Shown piece by piece: positions 1 to 7,350 of a stretch of 12,142 nucleotides of DNA (position 1 is its first letter; each line of letters begins with the position of its first letter). The notes under the pieces were generated by a model. It was not told where the DNA came from, ran no database searches, and was given only the letters and a program-made list of their open reading frames with translations. The position numbers and the translations under genes were made by a program. This stretch comes from Thermofilum sp. Its GTDB lineage: Archaea > Thermoproteota > Thermoprotei > Thermofilales > Thermofilaceae. Where the stretch lies: NCBI GenBank assembly GCA_020832965.1, contig JAJHRM010000056.1, positions 1 to 12,142 on the forward strand, read 5' to 3'.

Positions 1-376
1 TGGCGCGGGGGTCGGCCCCGCTCTCGAGGAGCAGCTTCACCACCCTCGCGCTGCCGGCCCTCGCCGCGTAGTGCAGCGGCGTCTCCCCGCTCCGGCTCCG
101 CGCGTTCACGCTCGCTCCGCGCTCGATGAGAAGCTTCGCGGCTTCTGCACAGCAGTACCTCGTGGCCGCGTGCAGCGGCGTCCAGCCCTCCCCGTCTCTG
201 GCGTTCACGGAGCCGCCACGCTGCAGCAGGAGTTGCATTGCCCCCACCTGGCCCGCTGCAACATGCAGAGGAGTAAGACCGCCCCTGCTCCCGATGTTGA
301 CGTCAGCTCCGCTGTCGACGAGGAGACTAGCAACTTCCGCGCGCCCGTGCTTGGCGGCTGCAGAAAAGCTCCTCAG
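1..376 (-). CDS. Ankyrin-repeat protein, N-terminal part, cut by window edge; start uncertain
   Basis: Reading the minus strand gives at least four consecutive ankyrin repeats with the family signature: TPLHVAA, TPLHAAT and TPLHYAA, each followed by a helix such as AKLLIERGA and a loop such as SVNARS. Ankyrin repeats are protein-binding scaffolds, and no catalytic domain is visible in this part. The frame runs off the left edge. The 5' end is odd. The frame has no ATG, GTG or TTG between the in-frame TGA at 380-382 and the first repeat. The only near-start is a CTG at 374-376, preceded by GAGGAGGGG. An ATG at 392-394 in the same frame is cut off after four codons by that TGA. The adjacent frame reads LTPEELF, a plausible repeat start, so a one-base slip in the T run near 364-367 is an alternative. 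It may therefore be a pseudogene or carry an assembly error. The repeat call is sure; the start is not. Confidence 0.75.
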   Translation of the reverse strand, partial: MRSFSAAAKHGRAEVASLLVDSGADVNIGSRGGLTPLHVAAGQVGAMQLLLQRGGSVNARDGEGWTPLHAATRYCCAEAAKLLIERGASVNARSRSGETPLHYAARAGSARVVKLLLESGADPRA

Positions 377-394
377 GTGTCAGCCCCTCCTCAT

Positions 395-404
395 TGTATA
401 AAGG
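395..404. promoter_or_regulatory. TATA box between the ankyrin gene and the DISARM-like operon, readable both ways
   Basis: TGTATAAAGG lies in the short gap between two divergent genes. On the plus strand it would start transcription about 25 bases on, near 424, giving a leader of about 30 bases that contains the purine-rich ribosome binding site before the helicase start at 456. Read on the minus strand, CCTTTATACA is also a passable TATA box; it would start transcription near 374, at the doubtful ankyrin start. The position fits archaeal promoter spacing, but no start site has been measured. Confidence 0.5.
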
Positions 405-436
405 CTAAGCTTTCTCAACTTCGCAACCACGCTCAA

Positions 437-450
437 GAGGGAGAGGAAGA
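437..450 (+). promoter_or_regulatory. Ribosome binding site supporting the TTG start of the helicase gene
   Basis: GAGGGAGAGGAAGA ends five bases before TTG 456. It is the best Shine-Dalgarno match in the leader and favours TTG 456 over the in-frame ATG at 501, where only a GAGG directly abuts the start codon. Confidence 0.5.
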
Positions 451-455
451 GCCAC

Positions 456-3400
456 TTGAGGAAAACTTTTAGTGCCTGCTCAGACGTAAAAACGTCGAGG
501 ATGTCTCTGAATGCGGGACCCGTAAGTTTGGAGGGTGCCGCACGTGAAGTTATTGACTACCTCAAAGGAAGGGCCCATGAGGAAAAACCACATATTGCCG
601 TCCTCGGACCCCCTTCGCCGTATATTTGTAAAAAATTCCTCGAGAGCTACGGGCTCGTAGAAAGCAAGAGGGGAGCTTCCATAAGAGAGGAAAGTTATGA
701 GGAAGAGGATGAAGAAGTTAGCGAAGAAACCTTCTCGATATCAAGACGCGCGTGGTATCTAATGGGTATAGAGCTAAATGAAGTTAAAATTTTATCAGAT
801 GAGAGAAATAGAGAAATAAGTATCACATACAAATTCGTTGCTAGAACAGCTCCAGGTAGAGAGAAAGAAAATTATGCAGATATAAAAATATCTATCACTC
901 TGCGAAACGAAAGCGATATTCAGATAGTTGCTGAAATCACTAGGCTGGATAAAAACCCTCAATCAATAGCTATTACTCATAAAAGTACATTAATGTGGAA
1001 TGGAAACAAATGCTACATAGCGATAGGCATCCCTATAGGGGCGAAGATATACGCATTATTTGAGCGTACAAAAAATGAAATATTGCAAATTGATTTGAAA
1101 GATGTAGATCCAAATATAGAAGAATATTTAGCTACAAGGCAAGATATAGATTTTGAATTTTCAGTAAAAGTGGATTCGGAAAGGCGTAGATTAACGTCAG
1201 TAGAAGCTAAATATATTAACTGCTCGGTTATTAGCATAGTCCTGAACAAACTAAATGAAAATGCTTTATCCCTCAAAAGTATGATAATTTGTCTCGGTGG
1301 ATATTTTAACAAAAAGAGAGTTAACAACTACTTAGTAGGTAGAGATGCTTACATGGTATATGCCTTTGACGCAGAAAATTACAGATGGGCTTTAGGGCAT
1401 CTCTTTGAGGTTGAAGGAGAAGTAACATGGAGAGGATACGATGTGAAAATTACGTGGGACCAATATGGGATTAAAGGAGCAGGAGCAATAAACTGTCTCC
1501 TCATTGATGAAAAAGGGAAATTGATATTCAGGGATTGGCACATAGCAAGAGAAGACGTGTATAGAATTAAAACATCCAATAGAAATGTTAAAGATTCTAT
1601 AAATGGATTAATAGAAGCAATTGAAACAATCTCAAAAGGTAGTAATATCAAATATGATATTGATGATCTCCGGATAATTGGCGATGCGCTTTTACACGCA
1701 CTTGAACGAATGAAAATAAGTAAATTGTTTGAATATCAAGAAAAGGCTCTTATCGAAATAACTCCTCAATTGCTTGGGATAAGCAGAGAAAAGAAGCACT
1801 TCGCCATAGTAGCGAGAACCGCGGGCGGCAAAACATACGCTTTCCTGTTACCTGTAGTGTTCGCTGCCGCTGCGCTTAAAACTAGGGGTTATAGGGGCTG
1901 TAAGGCCATACTTTTCTACCCCACCAAAGCTCTCGCTAATGACCAGGCAGATGAATTGGCTCGTTTGCTGTGGTTCTTTAATAGCTATCTGAGAGAGCGA
2001 GGCCGCGAAGACTTGGTAGTCAGCATGGGAGTTCTTCATGGAAACATTAAAAGCAGATTTGCTAAGAGAAGCACGAATGAACTATCAGAAATTACAATGA
2101 TTAAATGTCCAATACATGATGATAAATCGCTAGAAATAAGCTACGTAGAAGATAACGGCATTTGGATAGAGAATATCAGGTGTTCAGAAGAAAGCTGTCA
2201 ATTAAATACGGAGGAAGAGAATAGATGGATAAATAAATGGATAAAATTATCTCGCGAAGCTATTTACTCCGATCCACCGGATATTTTGATAACAGATGAA
2301 GATATGATAAACGTGGTTCTTATGCGCAATCCAGCCGAGCTAACAATTATAGGATACAGCAAAGTTAAAGTTTGCAGAAGGTGCGGAACAACTTATGCTT
2401 CAATCAGTAAAAGGAAATGCAGTAAGTGTGGCTCGGAATTAGAGCAATTAAATAGGCTCGCTGAGCCGGTTGCTGTTATACTTGATGAGGCGCATATGCT
2501 TAGGGGGAGCTTCGGGATACAAACGTTCTATTTGCTTAAGAGGTTCGAGCAAGCGATAAGAGCGATCCACGGAAAGCCGAAAGAGTGGAGACCTACGTAT
2601 ATCATTTCGAGCGCTACGATACATAAACCTGATGCCTTCGCAGCCAGTCTTTTAGGTTCGCGCAATGTAAGGGTGCTAGAGGCAAAATACGAGGAAAAGG
2701 AGGAGGGGGGCTTCAAGGTGCAAGCTAGGCGCATATTCGTTTTCGTAATGCCTAAGGCATACGAAATGCAAGCAACCTGCGTTAGAGCTTTGAGCAAACT
2801 CTACAAGTGCGTTCAAGACCGCTCACCTCAGACAATAGTATTTGTAAATACGCTAGCGGAGAGCAATGAGCTGTGCCGCGCACTGCGCGACGAGCTAGAA
2901 AATTCCACGGGGGGTCTCGTTAAGGTGGGAGGACACACGACTGACTACGAACAGAGCAGAGTGAGGATCGAGCAGGCGTTTAGCAAGGGCGAATATAACA
3001 TACTAGTGGCTACGCGTACACTTGAAGTCGGAGTGGATTACGGCTCAGTCGACGCAGCGGTAATCTACGGCATGCCATTTTATATTTCTGACTTCACGCA
3101 GCGCATAGGGAGGGCTGGGCGCAATAGAGACGCCCTTGTCTTCGTCATCTTCGATCCTCAAAAGCCCATAGACTATTATTACTACCATAACTATAAGCTG
3201 TTATGTGACCCTAAGCTTAGAGATGAAGCAATGTCGCTCGAAAGTTATACGATAAAATCTGATAATATAGAAGCGATATATCGGACAATAAAAAGAGCTA
3301 TATTTGATTACTTAGCAGTAAATGCTGGCGTCTTTGGAATAGAGAAATTATATGAAGAAGATATACGAACGGGTCACGAAGACGCAGATAAATTAATAAA

Positions 3401-3806
3401 TATTTTAAAGTTTAATGATGATCACTTATTTAGTTATCTACAAAATATTTTTGAATCTGGGGTTGATAGCAAAATACTAGAAAATCATGTTAGAGAAATG
3501 GTATCATGGTTAGTCCAAGAAATCGTATCTTCATTGACATCTCTGAAGATTAAGAATTTATTTGAAAAAGCTGATGAAATGTTCCAGTTGCACAATCTTA
3601 GGCGAGCAGATAAAGAAGTAGAAGTAATCTTTCCGCCGCTCGGCCACGGTGAAAGTAGTGGCGAAAATAAAAGGAAAAGAGAAATCAGCGCGGCCATTAG
3701 GCACTACATGAAGGGCCAGATAACCTCGTATCGCGGTATGTTCTTTATTGTCAACATGATCGAAGGAGATACTGAAGATATTGAAAATTTCTTGGAAAAG
3801 AGATGA
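456..3806 (+). CDS. drmA: SF2 DEAH-box helicase, DISARM DrmA-like
   Basis: This 1116-residue protein is a superfamily 2 ATPase. Motif I is ARTAGGKT (453-460, Lys459), motif Ia PTKALANDQ (489-497), motif II DEAH (677-680), motif III SAT (719-721) and motif VI QRIGRAGR (882-889). Between motifs Ia and II are two likely zinc sites: Cys551/His554/Cys576/Cys581, and a ribbon Cys640-X2-Cys643-X11-Cys655-X2-Cys658. The first 430 or so residues and the last 200 match nothing I recognise and are AT-rich. The next gene, overlapping by ATGA, carries DUF1998, then come a PLD protein and a C5 methyltransferase; this set points to DrmA. In characterised DISARM, DrmA pairs with DrmB to bind DNA ends and block incoming phage DNA. 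The nearest alternative, an MrfA/MrfB-type repair helicase, would not explain the PLD and methyltransferase genes. TTG 456 is preferred; ATG 501 is possible. Confidence 0.85.
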   Translation: MRKTFSACSDVKTSRMSLNAGPVSLEGAAREVIDYLKGRAHEEKPHIAVLGPPSPYICKKFLESYGLVESKRGASIREESYEEEDEEVSEETFSISRRAWYLMGIELNEVKILSDERNREISITYKFVARTAPGREKENYADIKISITLRNESDIQIVAEITRLDKNPQSIAITHKSTLMWNGNKCYIAIGIPIGAKIYALFERTKNEILQIDLKDVDPNIEEYLATRQDIDFEFSVKVDSERRRLTSVEAKYINCSVISIVLNKLNENALSLKSMIICLGGYFNKKRVNNYLVGRDAYMVYAFDAENYRWALGHLFEVEGEVTWRGYDVKITWDQYGIKGAGAINCLLIDEKGKLIFRDWHIAREDVYRIKTSNRNVKDSINGLIEAIETISKGSNIKYDIDDLRIIGDALLHALERMKISKLFEYQEKALIEITPQLLGISREKKHFAIVARTAGGKTYAFLLPVVFAAAALKTRGYRGCKAILFYPTKALANDQADELARLLWFFNSYLRERGREDLVVSMGVLHGNIKSRFAKRSTNELSEITMIKCPIHDDKSLEISYVEDNGIWIENIRCSEESCQLNTEEENRWINKWIKLSREAIYSDPPDILITDEDMINVVLMRNPAELTIIGYSKVKVCRRCGTTYASISKRKCSKCGSELEQLNRLAEPVAVILDEAHMLRGSFGIQTFYLLKRFEQAIRAIHGKPKEWRPTYIISSATIHKPDAFAASLLGSRNVRVLEAKYEEKEEGGFKVQARRIFVFVMPKAYEMQATCVRALSKLYKCVQDRSPQTIVFVNTLAESNELCRALRDELENSTGGLVKVGGHTTDYEQSRVRIEQAFSKGEYNILVATRTLEVGVDYGSVDAAVIYGMPFYISDFTQRIGRAGRNRDALVFVIFDPQKPIDYYYYHNYKLLCDPKLRDEAMSLESYTIKSDNIEAIYRTIKRAIFDYLAVNAGVFGIEKLYEEDIRTGHEDADKLINILKFNDDHLFSYLQNIFESGVDSKILENHVREMVSWLVQEIVSSLTSLKIKNLFEKADEMFQLHNLRRADKEVEVIFPPLGHGESSGENKRKREISAAIRHYMKGQITSYRGMFFIVNMIEGDTEDIENFLEKR

Positions 3807-5158
3807 TAACTATGCAAAATATTAATAATATTAATCTTATCGGTGAACTCATTAGAGAACTGAAAAAACTTAGAAATGAAATGACACCACTAGCACCATT
3901 ATTCGATTATCTTCTTGAAGAATTTTCAAAGAAGAATATCAAAGTAATAATTCCCAGAAGGATTAACGTTAGTTTGAAATTTGATGGTATGATAAACTTA
4001 GAGTATTTCTGGTGTCCAGTATGCGGCAGAATATACCGATATGATGCTGCGTTAGGACGTAATTTTGTGTGCGCCTGCGGCGGAAGACTAGTACAAGCAT
4101 ACATTGCAGCACCTCATTACATAACAGATGTTTCGAGTACTCATCGTATACCCAGCAAGGAAGATATATTTCATTCAGTTGAAAAATTTGTCGGAATTTG
4201 GTGCAGCAATGTTAAAAAAATAAAACGTATAGTTCGCATCAATCCAGAAAGACCAGTCAGCTCATTAGTTTATGCTTGTCCAGATGAAGCCCGTAGTTGT
4301 AATTTCAAAAGTATAATAAACGTTGGAGGGAAGAGTATACCGATATGCCGCTACGAAAGTGGGCGGGATGCATCCTTAAGAGGGAAAGCATACGTTGTTG
4401 TGAGACCCCAGCGGCGCAGCAATTCTGTAATGAAAATTGTGCCACCGAGCGAAGCTTTAACGAAGCCTTTTTCTATAACCCTCTACAAACAAGTTGGTGA
4501 AGATAAAGTAGATGTAGAGTTTGAGCACGAGTGCATGCCCGGCATTAGCAGCATCACTTTCACTAAAGTCAGAGTGTATCAGCTTACTCTCGCGCTGCTG
4601 GCTGGAGCACCTTATGCGAGTAAGGGAGACCGGGTTCCAGTCGTAGTAAGGAGAGAAGACGGAGTTGTCGAGATTCTAGGAAGAAAGATGGAGACAGATG
4701 GTTTAATCATAAAGTTGGATCCTGAAAAAGTTACCGAGGTAAGCGAGACCCTCACTGCAGCAATGGGTTTTGATGAAAGCGAGTCTACGCCTACGGTCAT
4801 CTGCCACACTATAGCGCACCTCTTCCTCACCACAGCGCCTATAGTGGCTGGTCTCAGCGAACATGAGTTCGGTGAGGCGCTACGCGTGGATCCCGACCAA
4901 GAAATATACGAAGTGTTAATTTACGACAACTCTCCAGGTGGGATCGGGGGCATAAAGAGCTTAGTCGAAGAGAACGGCGAGATAAAAATGGATTACCTCG
5001 CTTTGATCGCTAGGAGAGTGGAGTGCCCACGGTCATGCAGGCTCGCCTGTAAAGCGTGCTTATTCACCCCTAACTGCATGTGGCTGAACTATTCGCTTAA
5101 TCGCTTCGCTATCCGCTTTATAGTCGACCCAGAAAAGATTGCTAAATATGTCGTTTGA
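3803..5158 (+). CDS. drmB: DUF1998/MZB zinc protein, DISARM DrmB-like
   Basis: The protein has 451 residues. Near its N-terminus is a zinc-ribbon-like set, Cys71-X2-Cys74 and Cys90-X-Cys92. The C-terminal third carries the DUF1998 hallmarks: a His-led helix (ICHTIAHLF), then IYDNSPGGIGGI around residues 373-384, then a cysteine cluster at 408, 412, 416, 419 and 425 (CPRSC, CKAC, then PNC). In DISARM and in the related MrfAB pair this protein is the obligate partner of the helicase encoded just upstream. ATG 3803 overlaps the helicase stop (ATGA), so the two are probably translationally coupled and made together. Codons up to about 4450 are AT-rich, whereas the conserved C-terminus is more GC-rich. 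The family is clear; assignment to DISARM rests on the neighbours. Confidence 0.85.
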   Translation: MITMQNINNINLIGELIRELKKLRNEMTPLAPLFDYLLEEFSKKNIKVIIPRRINVSLKFDGMINLEYFWCPVCGRIYRYDAALGRNFVCACGGRLVQAYIAAPHYITDVSSTHRIPSKEDIFHSVEKFVGIWCSNVKKIKRIVRINPERPVSSLVYACPDEARSCNFKSIINVGGKSIPICRYESGRDASLRGKAYVVVRPQRRSNSVMKIVPPSEALTKPFSITLYKQVGEDKVDVEFEHECMPGISSITFTKVRVYQLTLALLAGAPYASKGDRVPVVVRREDGVVEILGRKMETDGLIIKLDPEKVTEVSETLTAAMGFDESESTPTVICHTIAHLFLTTAPIVAGLSEHEFGEALRVDPDQEIYEVLIYDNSPGGIGGIKSLVEENGEIKMDYLALIARRVECPRSCRLACKACLFTPNCMWLNYSLNRFAIRFIVDPEKIAKYVV

Positions 5159-5960
5159 CACTCGGCACGGCGAGTTGGAGGAAAGAATTCTATCTTTGCT
5201 TAGCAGTGGTCCAAAAAGAGCTTTAGAATTGAAAGATCTATTGGAGAAAGAAAATATAAAAGTTGATTTTTCAGAAATTGTCAGATGTTTAATAAGCTTA
5301 AGAGAGCGGAAACTTATAGAAACAGTGAAAGATGAGTTTTTCGATGAAACGCGGCCTTGGACGACTTCGCTATGGAAGTTAGTTGAAAAGAAAACAGTAC
5401 GGCCTGAGGAGGAGCGCCCAGCGATATCGCTGGTTGTATCGGGAGCTTTGATGGAAGACGCGGGAGATGTTGTAGAAGGAGCTCTCTCCTTCTTCGAGGC
5501 GCTCGGCGAAATCGTGTACACCGCTAGGCGCGAGCTAAATATCGCAGCACCCTACATAGACCCGGCATTTACAGGTATCATGGTTAACTACCGATCTCAC
5601 CTTAGGCGCTTGTCTGAGCTGAGAGTTCTAACGGAGTTTAGGAAGGAAAATGTAGTGAGCTTAGAAAGATTGAAAAATACTATTCTTCCGAATTTGAAGT
5701 ACAGAGTCATAGGGCGGTACAGTTTGGTGCGGCACAGCGGTGGAAGCGTGAGGGCAAAGGTCAGAGGGATACATTTAAAAATTTTAGTTTCAGAAAATGC
5801 AGCACTCATAGGAAGCTTCAACATGACGGAAGTTCACTTCCTCTCGAATTACGATGTTGCTGTACTGATTCGAGGCGAGTTGGCTAGCGCGGTGCTACGC
5901 CTATTTTTAAAGATGTGGGACTTGGCAAGAGAACCTGAGGTGAGCGTACTTGAAGGGTAA
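5148..5960 (+). CDS. drmC: Single-HKD phospholipase-D-family protein, DISARM DrmC-like
   Basis: About 270 residues. The first 60 or so look like a winged-helix fold (EERILSLLSSGPKRALELKD, followed by more helices). The C-terminal half has one PLD motif, His209-X-Lys211, then Glu216 where the classical HxK(x)4D motif has Asp, then GSFN at 222-225. One HKD motif means the active site, if any, would form by dimerisation. PLD proteins of this kind are DrmC in DISARM, where the role is less essential than that of DrmA and DrmB. It overlaps the upstream stop. ATG 5148 (11-base overlap) is chosen over TTG 5139, since neither has a strong ribosome binding site. The Asp-to-Glu change may keep or lower activity. 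The Dpd system also pairs PLD, helicase and DUF1998-like genes, but none of its base-modification genes is here. Confidence 0.8.
   Translation: MSFDTRHGELEERILSLLSSGPKRALELKDLLEKENIKVDFSEIVRCLISLRERKLIETVKDEFFDETRPWTTSLWKLVEKKTVRPEEERPAISLVVSGALMEDAGDVVEGALSFFEALGEIVYTARRELNIAAPYIDPAFTGIMVNYRSHLRRLSELRVLTEFRKENVVSLERLKNTILPNLKYRVIGRYSLVRHSGGSVRAKVRGIHLKILVSENAALIGSFNMTEVHFLSNYDVAVLIRGELASAVLRLFLKMWDLAREPEVSVLEG
5937..5943 (+). promoter_or_regulatory. Ribosome binding site fixing the TTG start of the unknown operon gene
   Basis: GAGGTGA lies inside the end of the PLD gene, six bases before TTG 5950. It is a near-perfect Shine-Dalgarno sequence at normal spacing and supports a TTG start that overlaps the PLD stop by 11 bases. 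Confidence 0.65.
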
Positions 5961-7350
5961 CATCCCCCCTCTCCATTTACTACCTTTGACCCTTTCTTGG
6001 AGCTATTTGTACAACATCGTAATCCATATAAGGAACGATTTCATGTTCAAAGCCGATTTGCCATCTTTCTTGAGGGAGGTAGAATCAAGGGAAAATATTC
6101 CTCCTAAAGTTAAACGTTATGCACGAAAGCTTAACAACATGTTAACTAGCTACAGTTCGATACGAAAGTTTATTGAAAAGGTATACTATGGATGCTTGAA
6201 TGAAATTCGAATAAAAAACGAGATTAGGAAAAATCCTTTAAAAATGTTAGAATTAAGGAAGCAAAACATTATAGGATACTCAACTTCCTGCGGTAAAAAA
6301 CTTAGCGAAGGTAATTTTTATGGAATTTATTCCTACATAGATAATCGAAAAGCTCAGCTAATCCTGTACAGCTCACTATGGCAGAAAGCATTTTACATGC
6401 GCCTTAAGTTTGAATACCTGCATAAATACCTTCGCATAACAGAAGGTAATGTGGTAACGTGCATGAAAATTCATTTAAGGAAAGTAAATGTTTATGATCC
6501 ATTCTCTAGGATTAAGCGTACGAAGCAAACCGAACTACGCGTTTTCCCGGTAAAGGAGAGCGAAATTTCATCCGTGATGTTGAAAGAGATGGCTGGGATC
6601 CATGCGAGCCCCTCCTTCGTGATTAACCTTCTAACGGGTAATTCCAGCCTCGACGCGCGGTACATAGTCCCTGTTCCAAGGTACCCCGACTTCCCTAGCC
6701 CGCTTGGTGACTTCGCAATTCCACTTGTAACGTTCGTGAAGCCGCGAGAGAGCGTCGCGAGCCCCCACGCGGTGTTGAGCATCGGGGGGCGGGATGTGCT
6801 AGTCGAAGTTCCTCACGACGCTAGGATAGTTCGGGGCGAAAGCGAACTCTACGCCGCCCTTCTTATGGTTCGACCGATTACAAGGGAAGTCACTCTCGCC
6901 GCGCTAGCCCCCTCCCCGTACAAAGAACTAAATCCCTCTTTGGACAGAAAGTGGGACTATAGAGCTCCATCAGTAAACGAAATTGTTTCGGAAGCCATGA
7001 GCCACATTGTTATAAAGGTGGATGATTTCGAAAAAGCTATGAAAATAATAGAGAGTATCCGAGGAAATATTATTAAAAATATAAAACTGCGCAGAAAAGT
7101 GTCAAATTGGAATAGATACGCGAAAAAAATTAGGGATAAAATTTTAAAGATGATTTACATTTTCAATGAATCAGATAGATTCAATACGTTCAATGATTAT
7201 TATAATAATTTAACAAACGATATGGAAGTAATGCAAATAATTATTGAATATGGTTATATTCATGCAGCTATTTATCGGATTTTGAAAAGACGAGGTTTTG
7301 TTAAATTATTAAATCCTAAGTTTGCGCGCCTATTACTTACATATTTTTAA
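5950..7350 (+). CDS. Unrecognised 466-residue protein in the DISARM-like operon
   Basis: I do not recognise this family. The protein is basic and rich in Lys, Arg, Tyr and Ile. I see no P-loop, HKD, HNH, convincing PD-(D/E)XK site, zinc cysteines or clear membrane segment. The N-terminal 180 residues look helical and charged. The middle (about 200-330) is Pro/Val-rich and likely beta-rich (VPVPRYPDFPSPLGDFAIP, then GGRDVLVEVP). The last 120 residues are again helical, very basic and extremely AT-rich in DNA. The gene is locked into the operon: TTG 5950 sits behind GAGGTGA inside the PLD gene, and its TAA shares a base with the methyltransferase ATG (TAATG). Class 2 DISARM loci often carry an extra gene, drmE; this could fill that role, but I see no sequence evidence that it is DrmE and it may be archaea-specific. 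Confidence 0.8.
   Translation: MKGNIPPLHLLPLTLSWSYLYNIVIHIRNDFMFKADLPSFLREVESRENIPPKVKRYARKLNNMLTSYSSIRKFIEKVYYGCLNEIRIKNEIRKNPLKMLELRKQNIIGYSTSCGKKLSEGNFYGIYSYIDNRKAQLILYSSLWQKAFYMRLKFEYLHKYLRITEGNVVTCMKIHLRKVNVYDPFSRIKRTKQTELRVFPVKESEISSVMLKEMAGIHASPSFVINLLTGNSSLDARYIVPVPRYPDFPSPLGDFAIPLVTFVKPRESVASPHAVLSIGGRDVLVEVPHDARIVRGESELYAALLMVRPITREVTLAALAPSPYKELNPSLDRKWDYRAPSVNEIVSEAMSHIVIKVDDFEKAMKIIESIRGNIIKNIKLRRKVSNWNRYAKKIRDKILKMIYIFNESDRFNTFNDYYNNLTNDMEVMQIIIEYGYIHAAIYRILKRRGFVKLLNPKFARLLLTYF

Noticed and set aside
71..472. Plus-strand frames opposite the ankyrin repeats
   Set aside because: The minus strand encodes textbook ankyrin repeats; the plus-strand translations are low-complexity shadows.
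456..5960. Dpd (7-deazaguanine modification) or MrfAB repair system as an alternative to DISARM
   Set aside because: No TGT-like DpdA or preQ0-pathway gene is present, and MrfAB alone does not explain the PLD and C5 methyltransferase genes in the same operon.
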